Source of the DNA: SpSt-333 sp964371615 | GTDB lineage: Bacteria > Bacteroidota > Ignavibacteria > UBA10030 > UBA8401 | Length of the DNA stretch: 64,000 nucleotides | Assembly: GCA_964371615.1 (NCBI GenBank) | Contig: CAYJMS010000001.1 | Coordinates: 434,001 to 498,000, forward strand | Reading direction: 5' to 3' | Part shown: piece after piece, positions 17,451 to 26,846 of the stretch | How the letters are laid out: the number at the start of each line of letters is the position of its first letter | How positions within the stretch are numbered: position 1 is the first letter of the stretch | Translations under genes and position numbers: made by a program | The notes under the pieces: generated by a model | Seen by the model: the letters and a program-made list of their open reading frames with translations, nothing else | Told to the model about the DNA's origin: nothing | Databases searched by the model: none

Positions 17451-20443
17451 TTTCCCACTATCACACTAAATTTTTTAATTGTTTTAGCGCCGTTTGGTGC
17501 TTCAATATACGCATAGAGCATTTGACTTGCTACCTGCTGGCCTCCTTCGGTTTGCAAGTCCCATTCTATATGTGAACCACCGGAATGATATATCGTTTTC
17601 ACAAGATCCAACGCAATCGTATATATTCGGATGGTACATTCATCCGGTAAGTAATTAAAATACAGTTGACTGTTTCCCCGCTGGGCTTCATGCCGCACTA
17701 AATACGGATTGGGAACAATGCGTATCTTGTCCATTATTTGATTTGTTACAGTCGAGACATACGACGATGATGCAGATATCGACAAAACTGCATCTTTGGG
17801 AAAGTTTACTTTAACTCCGCCAGCCCATGAAACATTCACTCTGTCGCCAACCGAAAAATCTTTTGTCCCGCTTTTGTGGATGCTTCCCCAGTAAAGTTCA
17901 GCGCCCGGTTTTCCGGAACCGACGCCACGGTCGGCATAGTCAAAAACTATCCTTGTATTGTAATACTTGAGAATATGCCCAAACTCCCACGTTTCATTAT
18001 TTGAAAGTGTGCCGGTTAGGTAATATCGGTTCGGTTTTCCTGGATATACCTGTGTTGTTCCTGTTCTGACTCCAAACGGACTAAATGTAAATCCTGTATC
18101 GATCTTATTGCCGGTCGCTTCATCATATATTTCAACTGTAAGGTATGGATACCTGCGGTTGAATAATATGCTTGCCGTATCCACTCCGCTGCCGGTGAAA
18201 CGAACAGAAATAGTCTTTGCTGATGATGTGTATGGAGAATATTCAGTTATTCCGGTAAAATTTAATGAATCTTTCAGAATGATAGGCACATCAGCGCCGT
18301 TGTTGCTCTGTATCACTCCGGTAACAAGAAATGAATCTGCCAATTGCTCGAATGAGTAATCGATCTCCAGGTTTGCTCCGCCAAGGCCGAAAATATTTGT
18401 CACTATTGCCGTTCCCTGCTTTATTCCTTTGCTCTCATTTTTACCATGCACATTCAGTCCTATATCGATCACATCGTTGTGTGTGCGCTGATGCACGGTG
18501 TCTTTTATCGTAACCGGAAATAAATACTTTACTCCGTTGGTAATGCTGGTCAGATTCACCTGCAGATTCCGGTTTTCAAAGAATGTTCTGTAGTTCGTGA
18601 CATTAGTCGGCGTAAACGTGATCGCCCGGACATCACCAAGGGTTCCCGCTTCGGTCGTTGCGCTGGAGTTTGGGGAAGTGATATTGCTTGATGAAACGGT
18701 TGGAGCGACTGCATGGAGGTTCTTTCCCTTAATGCCTTCCGATTCCATTGATTCAAGATCAATCGTGGAATCTCCTTCGTCAAATGAAGTTACTTTGTAA
18801 AAATACGTTACATTATTCTTCAATCCGCCGATATCCTCTCCCTGGTCGAAGTAATCATGGGCAAGTGTATCTCCTTTCCATTCTTTCAACAGTCTATACG
18901 GACCGGATTCTTTCGCTGAGCGATACACTCTGTATCCTACGAACGGTTTACTCTCATCCGAAGGTATGATAGGATCGATGCTCGATTCTGCTGATTTATC
19001 CCACTCAAGATAGACTCCGCGATTTAATCCTTTCGCATTTACCACGGGAGAAAAAGGGGGAGATGGGGTTTTGAAATTATTTTCAAAAACTCTTTTCACC
19101 AAATCATTCAATTTATACATTTGTGTTGTATCATCGGTAAAGGTCAACGAGACAACAAATCGGGCGGTATCACCCGGATGCATGCGGAACGGTGTGGTAA
19201 CAAGAAATGGAGTATCGTATCGCTCTGTAGATCTCTGATAAGGTATTATAAATTTTTTTTCCTGCATTCGACGATAAAAGATCTCTTCCGTTTTAATCGT
19301 ATCTGTGAATATATTTACATCGGTGAATGATGTAATATTATCAACAAAGTATTGTATTGTGAAATTACCGGCATCACCGCCAATTTTTGATCGTCCGATT
19401 TCTCCGGAATATCCAGACGGAACCTCAATTAATGCTGTGGAAAGAATCGGGGGATTTTTTGTAGCATACCAGTGATGAATAGGATAATTGAAATAAACCG
19501 TATCCTTTTCCTTTTGGTAAATCATGTCTTTTTGCGGAATATATGTCGTAGTGATTTCAATGTGAGTCGTATAAAATCCCGAACGGATGGGGGGCATAGC
19601 ATACTGTACACCGGGGTCCCATACAAAATAACAACTATCTAAAATTGAATTTCCTTTATTTAAATAATCATACCGAAACAGTACAACATTTTTAAGCCCT
19701 TTTCCGCTCCAGGTATAAATATATTGGTGCACTTCAAGTTCCAAAGGTCTACTTGTTTGATAATCTCTATATGAGCGAGTATCGGTATCCTTGTAAACGG
19801 TAAAAAAATCTTCATCAGACTTAAACACTACGGGATATTTAATTCGATCTAAATAATTGGCAACATATTGTTCTTTGCCATTTATGTTCCGTATTGGCCA
19901 ATCGTTATAATTATTACCGGATATATCCACCCCGTTCGAATCGAAGTCTAAGCTCGAATAGATTATATAGTCCCGGTCATCATTATATTTCCACCCTATG
20001 CCATTATAGTGTTCATCGATTCCTGCCTTCGGATCTCCAATTCTGCCGGGTACCATTCCATAAAAGGGGCCATGGGAAATGTCGAAATCATAATTTAAGT
20101 TTCCAATCGACGATGCCTCTCGAAATATATATTCGTTGTTTCTCTTGGCTAAGAAACCAACCCCGCTGAATCGGAGAGGGAATCCCGATCCCATGTGATT
20201 ATAACCTCTTGGCCACAACGCTATCGATGGGGCAAATCCACGGGGAATGCCAGCATCGTGCACCTGGCTTGGTAATTCATAATAATCGCCGTACAAAAGC
20301 CCGCTGTTATAAACTGCAAATTGGAAATTACTTGCTCTACTGATTTGTCGATGTAAACCTCCTGCGGGAAATTGACAAAACAAATCGGAAGAGAATACGA
20401 TTAGTGCAATGAGAATATATTTGATATTTGCATCTGTTTTCAA
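17447..20443 (-). CDS. Large surface protein, tandem paralogue 1 (FN3, sorting-like C-terminus)
   Basis: 998 residues from a TTG start at 20443; the paralogue at 23485 has ATG in the same position. Signal peptide YILIALIVFSSDLFCQ. N-terminal conserved part (SNFQFAVYNSGLLYGDY, DISHGPFYGMVPGRIGDP), a variable region at about residues 285-410, a fibronectin type III domain at about 461-560 (VYLEWDKSAESS ... YFYKVTSFDEGD), beta-rich region, and a C-terminal FlgD/type IX-like domain from about 904 (KIRIVPNPYLVRHEAQ ... KKFSVIVGK). Probably exported to the surface with help from the adjacent PorV-like protein and possibly working with the TonB receptor. Substrate and function unknown. It overlaps the PorV-like gene by 4 bp. 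Confidence 0.85.
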   Translation of the reverse strand: MKTDANIKYILIALIVFSSDLFCQFPAGGLHRQISRASNFQFAVYNSGLLYGDYYELPSQVHDAGIPRGFAPSIALWPRGYNHMGSGFPLRFSGVGFLAKRNNEYIFREASSIGNLNYDFDISHGPFYGMVPGRIGDPKAGIDEHYNGIGWKYNDDRDYIIYSSLDFDSNGVDISGNNYNDWPIRNINGKEQYVANYLDRIKYPVVFKSDEDFFTVYKDTDTRSYRDYQTSRPLELEVHQYIYTWSGKGLKNVVLFRYDYLNKGNSILDSCYFVWDPGVQYAMPPIRSGFYTTHIEITTTYIPQKDMIYQKEKDTVYFNYPIHHWYATKNPPILSTALIEVPSGYSGEIGRSKIGGDAGNFTIQYFVDNITSFTDVNIFTDTIKTEEIFYRRMQEKKFIIPYQRSTERYDTPFLVTTPFRMHPGDTARFVVSLTFTDDTTQMYKLNDLVKRVFENNFKTPSPPFSPVVNAKGLNRGVYLEWDKSAESSIDPIIPSDESKPFVGYRVYRSAKESGPYRLLKEWKGDTLAHDYFDQGEDIGGLKNNVTYFYKVTSFDEGDSTIDLESMESEGIKGKNLHAVAPTVSSSNITSPNSSATTEAGTLGDVRAITFTPTNVTNYRTFFENRNLQVNLTSITNGVKYLFPVTIKDTVHQRTHNDVIDIGLNVHGKNESKGIKQGTAIVTNIFGLGGANLEIDYSFEQLADSFLVTGVIQSNNGADVPIILKDSLNFTGITEYSPYTSSAKTISVRFTGSGVDTASILFNRRYPYLTVEIYDEATGNKIDTGFTFSPFGVRTGTTQVYPGKPNRYYLTGTLSNNETWEFGHILKYYNTRIVFDYADRGVGSGKPGAELYWGSIHKSGTKDFSVGDRVNVSWAGGVKVNFPKDAVLSISASSSYVSTVTNQIMDKIRIVPNPYLVRHEAQRGNSQLYFNYLPDECTIRIYTIALDLVKTIYHSGGSHIEWDLQTEGGQQVASQMLYAYIEAPNGAKTIKKFSVIVGK

Positions 20444-20468
20444 TTCACATTGCTCAAAGATATTATTT

Positions 20469-20516
20469 TTATTTTTTGGATAATAAACAAGTAGCCGCAG
20501 TGTTGCGGTTTTTCAT
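20469..20516 (-). other. Vestigial PorV start: 15-codon mini-frame between paralogues 1 and 2
   Basis: ATG at 20516 overlaps the stop codon of paralogue 2 as ATGA and reads MKNRNTAATCLLSKK, then stop. The first 13 bases match the start of the PorV-like gene (ATGAAAAACCGCA), which overlaps paralogue 1 in the same way. This shows that the tandem duplication carried along the beginning of the neighbouring gene. Confidence 0.6.
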
Positions 20517-23485
20517 TTTCCCATGATCACACTGAACTTCTTGACTGTTTTTGCTCCGTTTGGTGCTTCAATATACGCATACAACATTTGACTGGCCACC
20601 TGCTGTCCTCCTTCAGTTTGCAGATCCCATTCAGCACGAGAACTTCCGTTATGATAAATCGTTTTTACAAGATCCAGCGCAATCGTATATATTCGGATGG
20701 TACATTCGTCCGGAAGGTAATTAAAATAAATCTGCGGACTTCCTCGTTGCGCTTCGTGACGTATCAAATACGGATTCGGTACGATGCGTATTTTGTCCAT
20801 TATTTGATTTGTTACTGTCGAGACATACGACGAAGATGCAGATATCGACATCACCGCGTCTTTCGGGAAGTTTACTTTAACTCCGCCAGCCCATGAAACA
20901 TTCACTCTATCGCCAACCGAGAAATCCTTTGTCCCGCTCTTGTGGATGCTTCCCCAGTAAAGTTCAGCGCCCGGTTTACCCGAACCGACGCCACGATCGG
21001 CATAGTCAAAAACGATCCTTGTATTATAGAACTTGAGGATATGACCGAATTCCCACGTTTCATTATTGGAAAGTGTGCCGGAAAGGTAGTATCTGTTCGG
21101 CTTTCCGGGATATACCTGTGTTGTTCCTGTTCTGACTCCAAACGGACTGAATGTAAATCCTGTATCAATCTTATTGCCCGTAGACTCATCGTACAGTTCT
21201 ACGGTAAGATATGGATACTGACGGTTAAACAGCATGCTTGCTGTATCCACTCCGCTGCCGGTAAAACGAACTGAAATAGTTTTAGCCGCCGATGTGTATG
21301 GAGAATATTCAGTTATTCCGGTAAAATTCAACGAATCTTTCAGTATGATAGGCACATCAGCGCCGTTGTTGCTTTGTATTGTTCCGGTTACAAGAAACGA
21401 ATCTGCTAATTGTTCGAATGAGTAATCAATCTCCAGGTTTGCTCCGCCAAGTCCGAATATGTTCTGAATAACTGCACTTCCCTGTTTTATTCCCTTGCTC
21501 TCATTTGTTCCGTGCACATTCAGATTGATGTCTATGACGTCATTGTGTGTTCTGCCGAAAAGCGTATCTCGGATTGTTATCGGAAAAAGATATTTAATTC
21601 CATTTGTGATAGCACTGAGATTCACCTGCAGATTTCGGTTTTCAAAGAATGTTCTGTAGTTCGTGACATTGGTCGGCGTAAACGTGATCGCACGGACATC
21701 ACCAAGGGTTCCCGCTTCGGTCGTTGCGCTGGAGTTTGGGGAAGTGATATTGCTTGATGAAACTGTCGGGATGACTGCATGGAGGTTCTTTCCCTTAATG
21801 CCTTCCGATTCCATTGATTCCAGTTCAATCGTGGTATCTCCCTCGTCGAACGATGTTACTTTATAATAGTAGGTGACGTTGTTCTTCAGTCCGCCGATAT
21901 CCTCTCCAAGGTCGAAGTAATCATGGGCGATTGTGTCTCCTTTCCATTCTTTAAGTAATTTGAATGGACCGGATTCTTTCACTGAGCGATATACTCTATA
22001 ACCTACGAACGGTTTGCTCTCATCCGAAGGAATGATAGGATCGATGCTCGCTTCGGCGCTCCGGTCCCATTCCAGATAAACGCCGCGATTTAATCCTTTC
22101 GTATTTACCACGGGAGAGGCCGGAGGAGATGGGGTTTTGAAATTATTTTCAAATACCGTTTTAACCATCTTGTCTCTGATCAACATTTGGACTGTATCTT
22201 TATTAAAAAACAATGACACGACAAAACGGGCTGTATCACTGGGAGCAAGGGGGAAAACGGTGGATAATAATACCGGTGATTCTACTATTTTCCGCAATTG
22301 TGAAGTGGAATTCACGTCAAACTTGCTAATCAATCGGCGATAAAAAATCTCTTCTGATTGAATAGTATCGGAAAAAATATCGATAGTGCTCGGTTCACCC
22401 GGGTTGGATGCCCGCTGAACCGTAAATAAATCGGCTCGTCCCCCGTCCTTTAATTTGCCTCTCTCATTGGAATAATCTGCCGGAGAAAAGAGCACACTAT
22501 TTCCGATCGTTGGCGGGTAACCTCCGCCAGGCCATGTTTTTATTTCACCGGAGATCATTGTATCAAAGGGGGCTTGATAGACAAGATTCTTTTCCGGAAC
22601 GGTAAAGATCTTACTTGGGTAAAAATCCCGTAATCCCCATTGTTTTGTTGTTGGTATTGAATATTCTATTCCGTTTCCCCAGACAAAGTAGCAGCTGTCC
22701 AGCCAGGCCGAACCCTTATTGATATAATCAAATCGGAAAATGACAACATCCTGCAATCCTTTAGAACCCCACGTATAGACATATTGATGCACTTCCAACT
22801 CCAACGGCCGGCTCTTCTGAAATTCACGGTATGCTCTCGTGTCCGTATCCTTGTAAACACACACAAAATCTTCGTCAGACTTAAATACCGGTTTGTAGCG
22901 AGCTCGATCATTAATATCTACGACATACTTCTCTTCTCCTTGTACCCGTCTTACAGGCCAATCATTAAAGTTATTGCCGGAAATATCCACGCCGTTCGAA
23001 TCGAAGTCTTTGCTTGAATAAACAACATAATCTTTGTCGTCGACATAACGCCATCCCTTTCCATTATATCGTTCGTCAAAACCTGCATTGGGATCACCAA
23101 TCAATCCCGGAACCATTCCATAAAATGGTCCATGGTCAAATGAAGGATATTGCGAGGTGGCGGATGCTTCTCTGTAGTAATACTCATTCTCCTTTTTTGC
23201 TAAAAATAACATACCTTTCACCCTGGAGAAATTCATTGAGCCCATATTATCAGTCCCCCTGGGCCAACTGGATATGGAATTAGCAAATCCATCTATTGTG
23301 TTTGCTGGAGCAGGAAACAGAAAATAATCGCCGTACAAAAGCCCGCTGTTATAAACTGCAAATTGAAAATTACTTACTCTGCTGACTTGTCGATGTAATA
23401 TTCCGGAGGGTAATTGACAAAACAGATCGGAAGAGAATACGATTAGTGTAATGAGAATATATTTGATATTTGCATCTGTTTTCAT
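20513..23485 (-). CDS. Large surface protein, tandem paralogue 2
   Basis: 990 residues from ATG 23485. Signal peptide and first ~60 residues are nearly the same as paralogue 1 (MKTDANIKYILITLIVFSSD). It has the same layout: conserved N-terminal part, variable region roughly 280-410 that differs strongly from both neighbours (for example YSIPTTKQWGLRDFYPSKIF), fibronectin III domain, beta-rich region and sorting-like C-terminus (KIRIVPNPYLIRHEAQ ... KKFSVIMGK). Some C-terminal blocks are peculiar to this copy (RDTLFGRTHNDVIDINLN, GSPQIYFNYLP), others are shared with only one paralogue, which gives a mosaic pattern. Same inferred role as the others; the family is not one I can name. Confidence 0.85.
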   Translation of the reverse strand: MKTDANIKYILITLIVFSSDLFCQLPSGILHRQVSRVSNFQFAVYNSGLLYGDYFLFPAPANTIDGFANSISSWPRGTDNMGSMNFSRVKGMLFLAKKENEYYYREASATSQYPSFDHGPFYGMVPGLIGDPNAGFDERYNGKGWRYVDDKDYVVYSSKDFDSNGVDISGNNFNDWPVRRVQGEEKYVVDINDRARYKPVFKSDEDFVCVYKDTDTRAYREFQKSRPLELEVHQYVYTWGSKGLQDVVIFRFDYINKGSAWLDSCYFVWGNGIEYSIPTTKQWGLRDFYPSKIFTVPEKNLVYQAPFDTMISGEIKTWPGGGYPPTIGNSVLFSPADYSNERGKLKDGGRADLFTVQRASNPGEPSTIDIFSDTIQSEEIFYRRLISKFDVNSTSQLRKIVESPVLLSTVFPLAPSDTARFVVSLFFNKDTVQMLIRDKMVKTVFENNFKTPSPPASPVVNTKGLNRGVYLEWDRSAEASIDPIIPSDESKPFVGYRVYRSVKESGPFKLLKEWKGDTIAHDYFDLGEDIGGLKNNVTYYYKVTSFDEGDTTIELESMESEGIKGKNLHAVIPTVSSSNITSPNSSATTEAGTLGDVRAITFTPTNVTNYRTFFENRNLQVNLSAITNGIKYLFPITIRDTLFGRTHNDVIDINLNVHGTNESKGIKQGSAVIQNIFGLGGANLEIDYSFEQLADSFLVTGTIQSNNGADVPIILKDSLNFTGITEYSPYTSAAKTISVRFTGSGVDTASMLFNRQYPYLTVELYDESTGNKIDTGFTFSPFGVRTGTTQVYPGKPNRYYLSGTLSNNETWEFGHILKFYNTRIVFDYADRGVGSGKPGAELYWGSIHKSGTKDFSVGDRVNVSWAGGVKVNFPKDAVMSISASSSYVSTVTNQIMDKIRIVPNPYLIRHEAQRGSPQIYFNYLPDECTIRIYTIALDLVKTIYHNGSSRAEWDLQTEGGQQVASQMLYAYIEAPNGAKTVKKFSVIMGK

Positions 23486-23510
23486 TTCACATTGCTCAAA
23501 GATATTCTTT

Positions 23511-23558
23511 TTATTTTTTGGATAATAAACAAGTAGCCGCAGAGATGCGGTTTTTCAT
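23511..23558 (-). other. Vestigial PorV start: 15-codon mini-frame between paralogues 2 and 3
   Basis: ATG at 23558 overlaps the stop of paralogue 3 as ATGA and reads MKNRISAATCLLSKK, then stop. The first 16 bases match the PorV-like gene start, more than in the other spacer. The rest of the spacer is almost the same as 20444-20512, including a small hairpin CCGCA/TGCGG. Confidence 0.6.
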
Positions 23559-26530
23559 TTTCCCACTATCACGCTGAACTTCTTGATGGTCTTCGCACCA
23601 TTGGGTGATTCAATGTAAGCATAGAGCATTTGACTGGCTACCTGTTGTCCCCCTTCGGTTTGCAGATCCCATTCAGCCCGAGAACTTCCGTTATGATAAA
23701 TTGTTTTTACGAGATCAAGTGCAATCGTATAAATCCTTATCGTGCATTCCTCCGGCAAGTAATTAAAATACAGTTGACTGTTTCCCCGCTGCGCTTCATG
23801 CCGCACGAGGTACGGATTCGGTACGATGCGTATCTTGTCCATTATTTGATCGGTTACTGTCGAGACATACGACGATGATGTAGATATCGACATCACCGCG
23901 TCTTTCGGGAAGTTTACTTTAACTCCGCCGGCCCATGAAACATTCACTCTATCGCCAACCGAAAAATCTTTTGTCCCGCTTTTGTGGATACTTCCCCAGT
24001 AAAGTTCAGAGCCTAGTTTACCGGAACCGACGCCACGGTCGGCATAATCAAAAACGATCCTTGTATTGTAATACTTGAGAATATGCCCAAACTCCCACGT
24101 TTCATTATTGGAAAGTGTGCCGGAAAGGTAGTATCTGTTCGGCTTTCCGGGATATACCTGTGTTGTTCCTGTTCTGACTCCAAACGGACTGAATGTAAAT
24201 CCTGTATCGATTTTATTGCCGGACGTTTCATCGTACAGTTCTACGGCAAGATATGTATACCTGCGGTTGAATAATATGCTTGCCGTATCCACTCCGCTGC
24301 CGGTAAATCGAACCGAAATATACTTTGACGATGATGTGTATGGTGAGTATTCTGTTATTCCGGTATAATTCAACGAATCTTTCAATATGATTGGTACGTC
24401 AGCGCCGTTGCCGCTCTGTATCGTTCCGGTTACGAGAAACGAATCTGCCAATTGCTCGAATGAGTAATCAATCTCCAAGTTTGCTCCGCCAAGTCCGAAT
24501 ATGTTGGTTACGGTGGCTGTTCCCTGCTTCAATCCTTTTGTTGCAGCGCTGCCGTGAACATTCAGTCCAATATCGATCACATCATTGTGTGTGCGCTGAT
24601 GCACGGTGTCTTTTATCGTGACCGGAAATAAATACTTCACTCCATTGGTAATACTAGTCAGATTCACCTGCAGATTCCGGTTTTCAAAGAATGATCTGTA
24701 GTTCGTGACATTGGTTGGTACAAATGTAATTCCCTGAATATCGCCCAGCGTTCCCGCTTCAGTAATTGCATTTGAGTTCGGAGAAGTGATATTACTGGAA
24801 GATACAGTTGGCGACACTGCATGGAGGTTTTTTCCCTTTATGCTTTCGGATTCCATCGATTCCAGGTCAATCGTGGTATCTCCCTCGTCAAATGATGTTA
24901 CTTTGTAATAATACGTTACATTATTCTTCAACCCGCCGATATCGTCTCCCTTGTCGAAGTAATCATGGGCAAGTGTATCCACTTTCCATTCTTTAAGTAA
25001 TTTGAATGGACCGGATTCTTTCACTGAGCGATACACTCTATATCCTACGAACGGTTTGCTCTCATCCGAAGGAATGATTGGATCGACGCTCGATTCGGCT
25101 GATTTATCCCACTCAAGATAGACTCCGCGATTCAATGGTTTAACTTTTACTATCGGCAGATCTGGAGGCAACGGAAGTTTGAAATTATTTTCAAAAACTC
25201 TCTTCACCAAATCATTCAATTTATACATCTGGAGGGTATCATCGGAAAAGGTCAAAGATGCAACAAAACGGGCTGTGTCCCCGATATCCATTTTAAATGG
25301 CGTAGTTACGATTATTGGAGGATTATACAGTTCTTCTATATACTGTTGGGATCCAAAATATTTGTTTTCAATCATTCTTTTGTAAAAGATTTCCTCTGAT
25401 TGAATCGTATCACGAAATATATCAATCCTTTCAATTACTCCACTATTATTCTGTATAAAACGAGTAATTAAAAACCTTCCTTGCGTACCGGCATCTTTAA
25501 TTTCTCCCGCACCGGAGTTGTATTGTCTTGGTCCATATAAAAATTGTGACGATAAAACCGGGGGATTTTTTGTCGCAATCCACTTAAAATCTGGATAATT
25601 TCGATAGATAGTATCTTTTTCTTGTTGATAAATAATATTCTTACTTTTTACAAAATGTGTCGTATTTGTTATTCCAGCTGAGAACCCCGTTGGCCCATTC
25701 GCAGGCATGATATATTGAACACCATGACACCAGACAAAATAGCAACTATCTAAAATAGTATTTCCTTTATTGATATACTCATATTGGAATATAATTGAGT
25801 TTTTCAAACCCAACCTGCCCCAGGTATAAATATACTGACGAACTTCCAATCCCGCAGGTCTGCTTATTTGGAAATTACGATACGACCTTGTATCTGTATC
25901 TTTATAGATAGTAAATAAATCCTCGTCAGACTTATAAACAGGTTTATATTTGATTCTATCAAGATAGTCCGGTACATACTGATCGCGTCCATTCACTTGC
26001 CGGATTGGCCAATCATTGTAATTATTGCCAGAGATATCTACTCCATTTGAATCAAAATCAATACTTGAATAAACAACATACTCCCTGTCGTCTACATATT
26101 TCCAGCCAGGTTCGCCATACTTCACATCGATTCCAGAACGGGGATCTCCTATTCTTCCCGGAACCATTCCATAGAATGGACCGTGAGAGATATCAAAATG
26201 AAAATTATAATTTCCAACTGAAGATGCCTCCCGGAAAAGATACTCTTCTCCTCTTTTTGCAAGCAATGTCATTCCTAAATAGCGTAGTCCCATTTGTGAA
26301 CCCATGTGATTAAACCCACGCGGCCAGGACGCTTTCGAACGTGCTATCCCTCGTGTATAATTTAATTGCTCGCCGAATTCATAATAATCGCCGTACAATA
26401 AGCCGCTATTAAAGATTGAAAATTCGAAATTGCTTATACGGCTGGTTTGATGGTGAAGAATCCCCTCCGGTATTTGAGAATTTGCCGCTTCCGTTAAAAA
26501 CAAGAATATTGTAATAATATTTTTCATCAT
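23555..26530 (-). CDS. Large surface protein, tandem paralogue 3
   Basis: 991 residues from ATG 26530 (MMKNIITIFLFLTEAANSQ is an unrelated signal peptide; the mature part starts IPEGILHHQTSRISNFEFSI). The layout is as in paralogues 1 and 2: conserved N-terminal part with HGPFYGMVPGRIGDP, variable region at roughly 285-405, fibronectin III domain (VYLEWDKSAESSVDPII), sorting-like C-terminus (KIRIVPNPYLVRHEAQ ... KKFSVIVGK). It is the first of the three in transcription order and probably the source copy, since its signal peptide differs while copies 1 and 2 share theirs. A strong terminator hairpin separates it from the cysteine-rich peptide gene upstream. Confidence 0.85.
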   Translation of the reverse strand: MMKNIITIFLFLTEAANSQIPEGILHHQTSRISNFEFSIFNSGLLYGDYYEFGEQLNYTRGIARSKASWPRGFNHMGSQMGLRYLGMTLLAKRGEEYLFREASSVGNYNFHFDISHGPFYGMVPGRIGDPRSGIDVKYGEPGWKYVDDREYVVYSSIDFDSNGVDISGNNYNDWPIRQVNGRDQYVPDYLDRIKYKPVYKSDEDLFTIYKDTDTRSYRNFQISRPAGLEVRQYIYTWGRLGLKNSIIFQYEYINKGNTILDSCYFVWCHGVQYIMPANGPTGFSAGITNTTHFVKSKNIIYQQEKDTIYRNYPDFKWIATKNPPVLSSQFLYGPRQYNSGAGEIKDAGTQGRFLITRFIQNNSGVIERIDIFRDTIQSEEIFYKRMIENKYFGSQQYIEELYNPPIIVTTPFKMDIGDTARFVASLTFSDDTLQMYKLNDLVKRVFENNFKLPLPPDLPIVKVKPLNRGVYLEWDKSAESSVDPIIPSDESKPFVGYRVYRSVKESGPFKLLKEWKVDTLAHDYFDKGDDIGGLKNNVTYYYKVTSFDEGDTTIDLESMESESIKGKNLHAVSPTVSSSNITSPNSNAITEAGTLGDIQGITFVPTNVTNYRSFFENRNLQVNLTSITNGVKYLFPVTIKDTVHQRTHNDVIDIGLNVHGSAATKGLKQGTATVTNIFGLGGANLEIDYSFEQLADSFLVTGTIQSGNGADVPIILKDSLNYTGITEYSPYTSSSKYISVRFTGSGVDTASILFNRRYTYLAVELYDETSGNKIDTGFTFSPFGVRTGTTQVYPGKPNRYYLSGTLSNNETWEFGHILKYYNTRIVFDYADRGVGSGKLGSELYWGSIHKSGTKDFSVGDRVNVSWAGGVKVNFPKDAVMSISTSSSYVSTVTDQIMDKIRIVPNPYLVRHEAQRGNSQLYFNYLPEECTIRIYTIALDLVKTIYHNGSSRAEWDLQTEGGQQVASQMLYAYIESPNGAKTIKKFSVIVGK

Positions 26531-26548
26531 ATAAACGGTGAATTAAAA

Positions 26549-26576
26549 ATTAGGGGCGAGTTTTTGCTCGCCCCAT
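26549..26576 (-). terminator. Terminator between the Cys-rich peptide and the large surface genes
   Basis: Eight-base-pair GC stem GGGGCGAG/CTCGCCCC (26553-26560 and 26567-26574) with a 6-base loop; on the minus strand it is followed by TAATTTTTAATT. It lies 8 bp after the peptide gene stop. It would make a short abundant transcript with partial read-through into the surface-protein genes. Confidence 0.75.
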
Positions 26577-26581
26577 TTGTC

Positions 26582-26818
26582 TTAACTCCATGAACACCAG
26601 CGCACAACGCCATCACAAACTCCTAATGCCCACCGATTACAAGTGATCGCCGTATGATCAGGGTCATCTTTGCACTGGCAAAGCGCCGCACAACCATTTG
26701 GCAATTGCTGGCAGATTGAAGTATCGCAAATAGGTAAATCACTATATGCGATTTGTGTTACTCCCAAGAATATCGAAGAAGCAACTAGTATAAGAAATGC
26801 AACTTTGAATATTTTCAT
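26582..26818 (-). CDS. Secreted cysteine-rich peptide (8 Cys)
   Basis: 78 residues with a strong ribosome-binding site (AAGGAGG 5 bases before ATG 26818). Signal peptide KVAFLILVASSIFLGVTQIA, probable cleavage after AYS, leaving about 51 residues with eight cysteines (PICDTSIC, NGCAALCQC, ITCNRWALGVC, VRWCSW) and several Trp. An even number of Cys in so short a chain suggests four disulfides and a compact secreted fold. The two genes upstream encode an anchored thioredoxin-like protein and a MauE-like protein, a pair that in methylamine dehydrogenase maturation serves disulfide formation. No family is recognised; bacteriocin-like, signalling or substrate-binding roles are all open. Confidence 0.75.
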   Translation of the reverse strand: MKIFKVAFLILVASSIFLGVTQIAYSDLPICDTSICQQLPNGCAALCQCKDDPDHTAITCNRWALGVCDGVVRWCSWS

Positions 26819-26846
26819 ACAAACCTCCTTTAAGTTAAGTATATAG

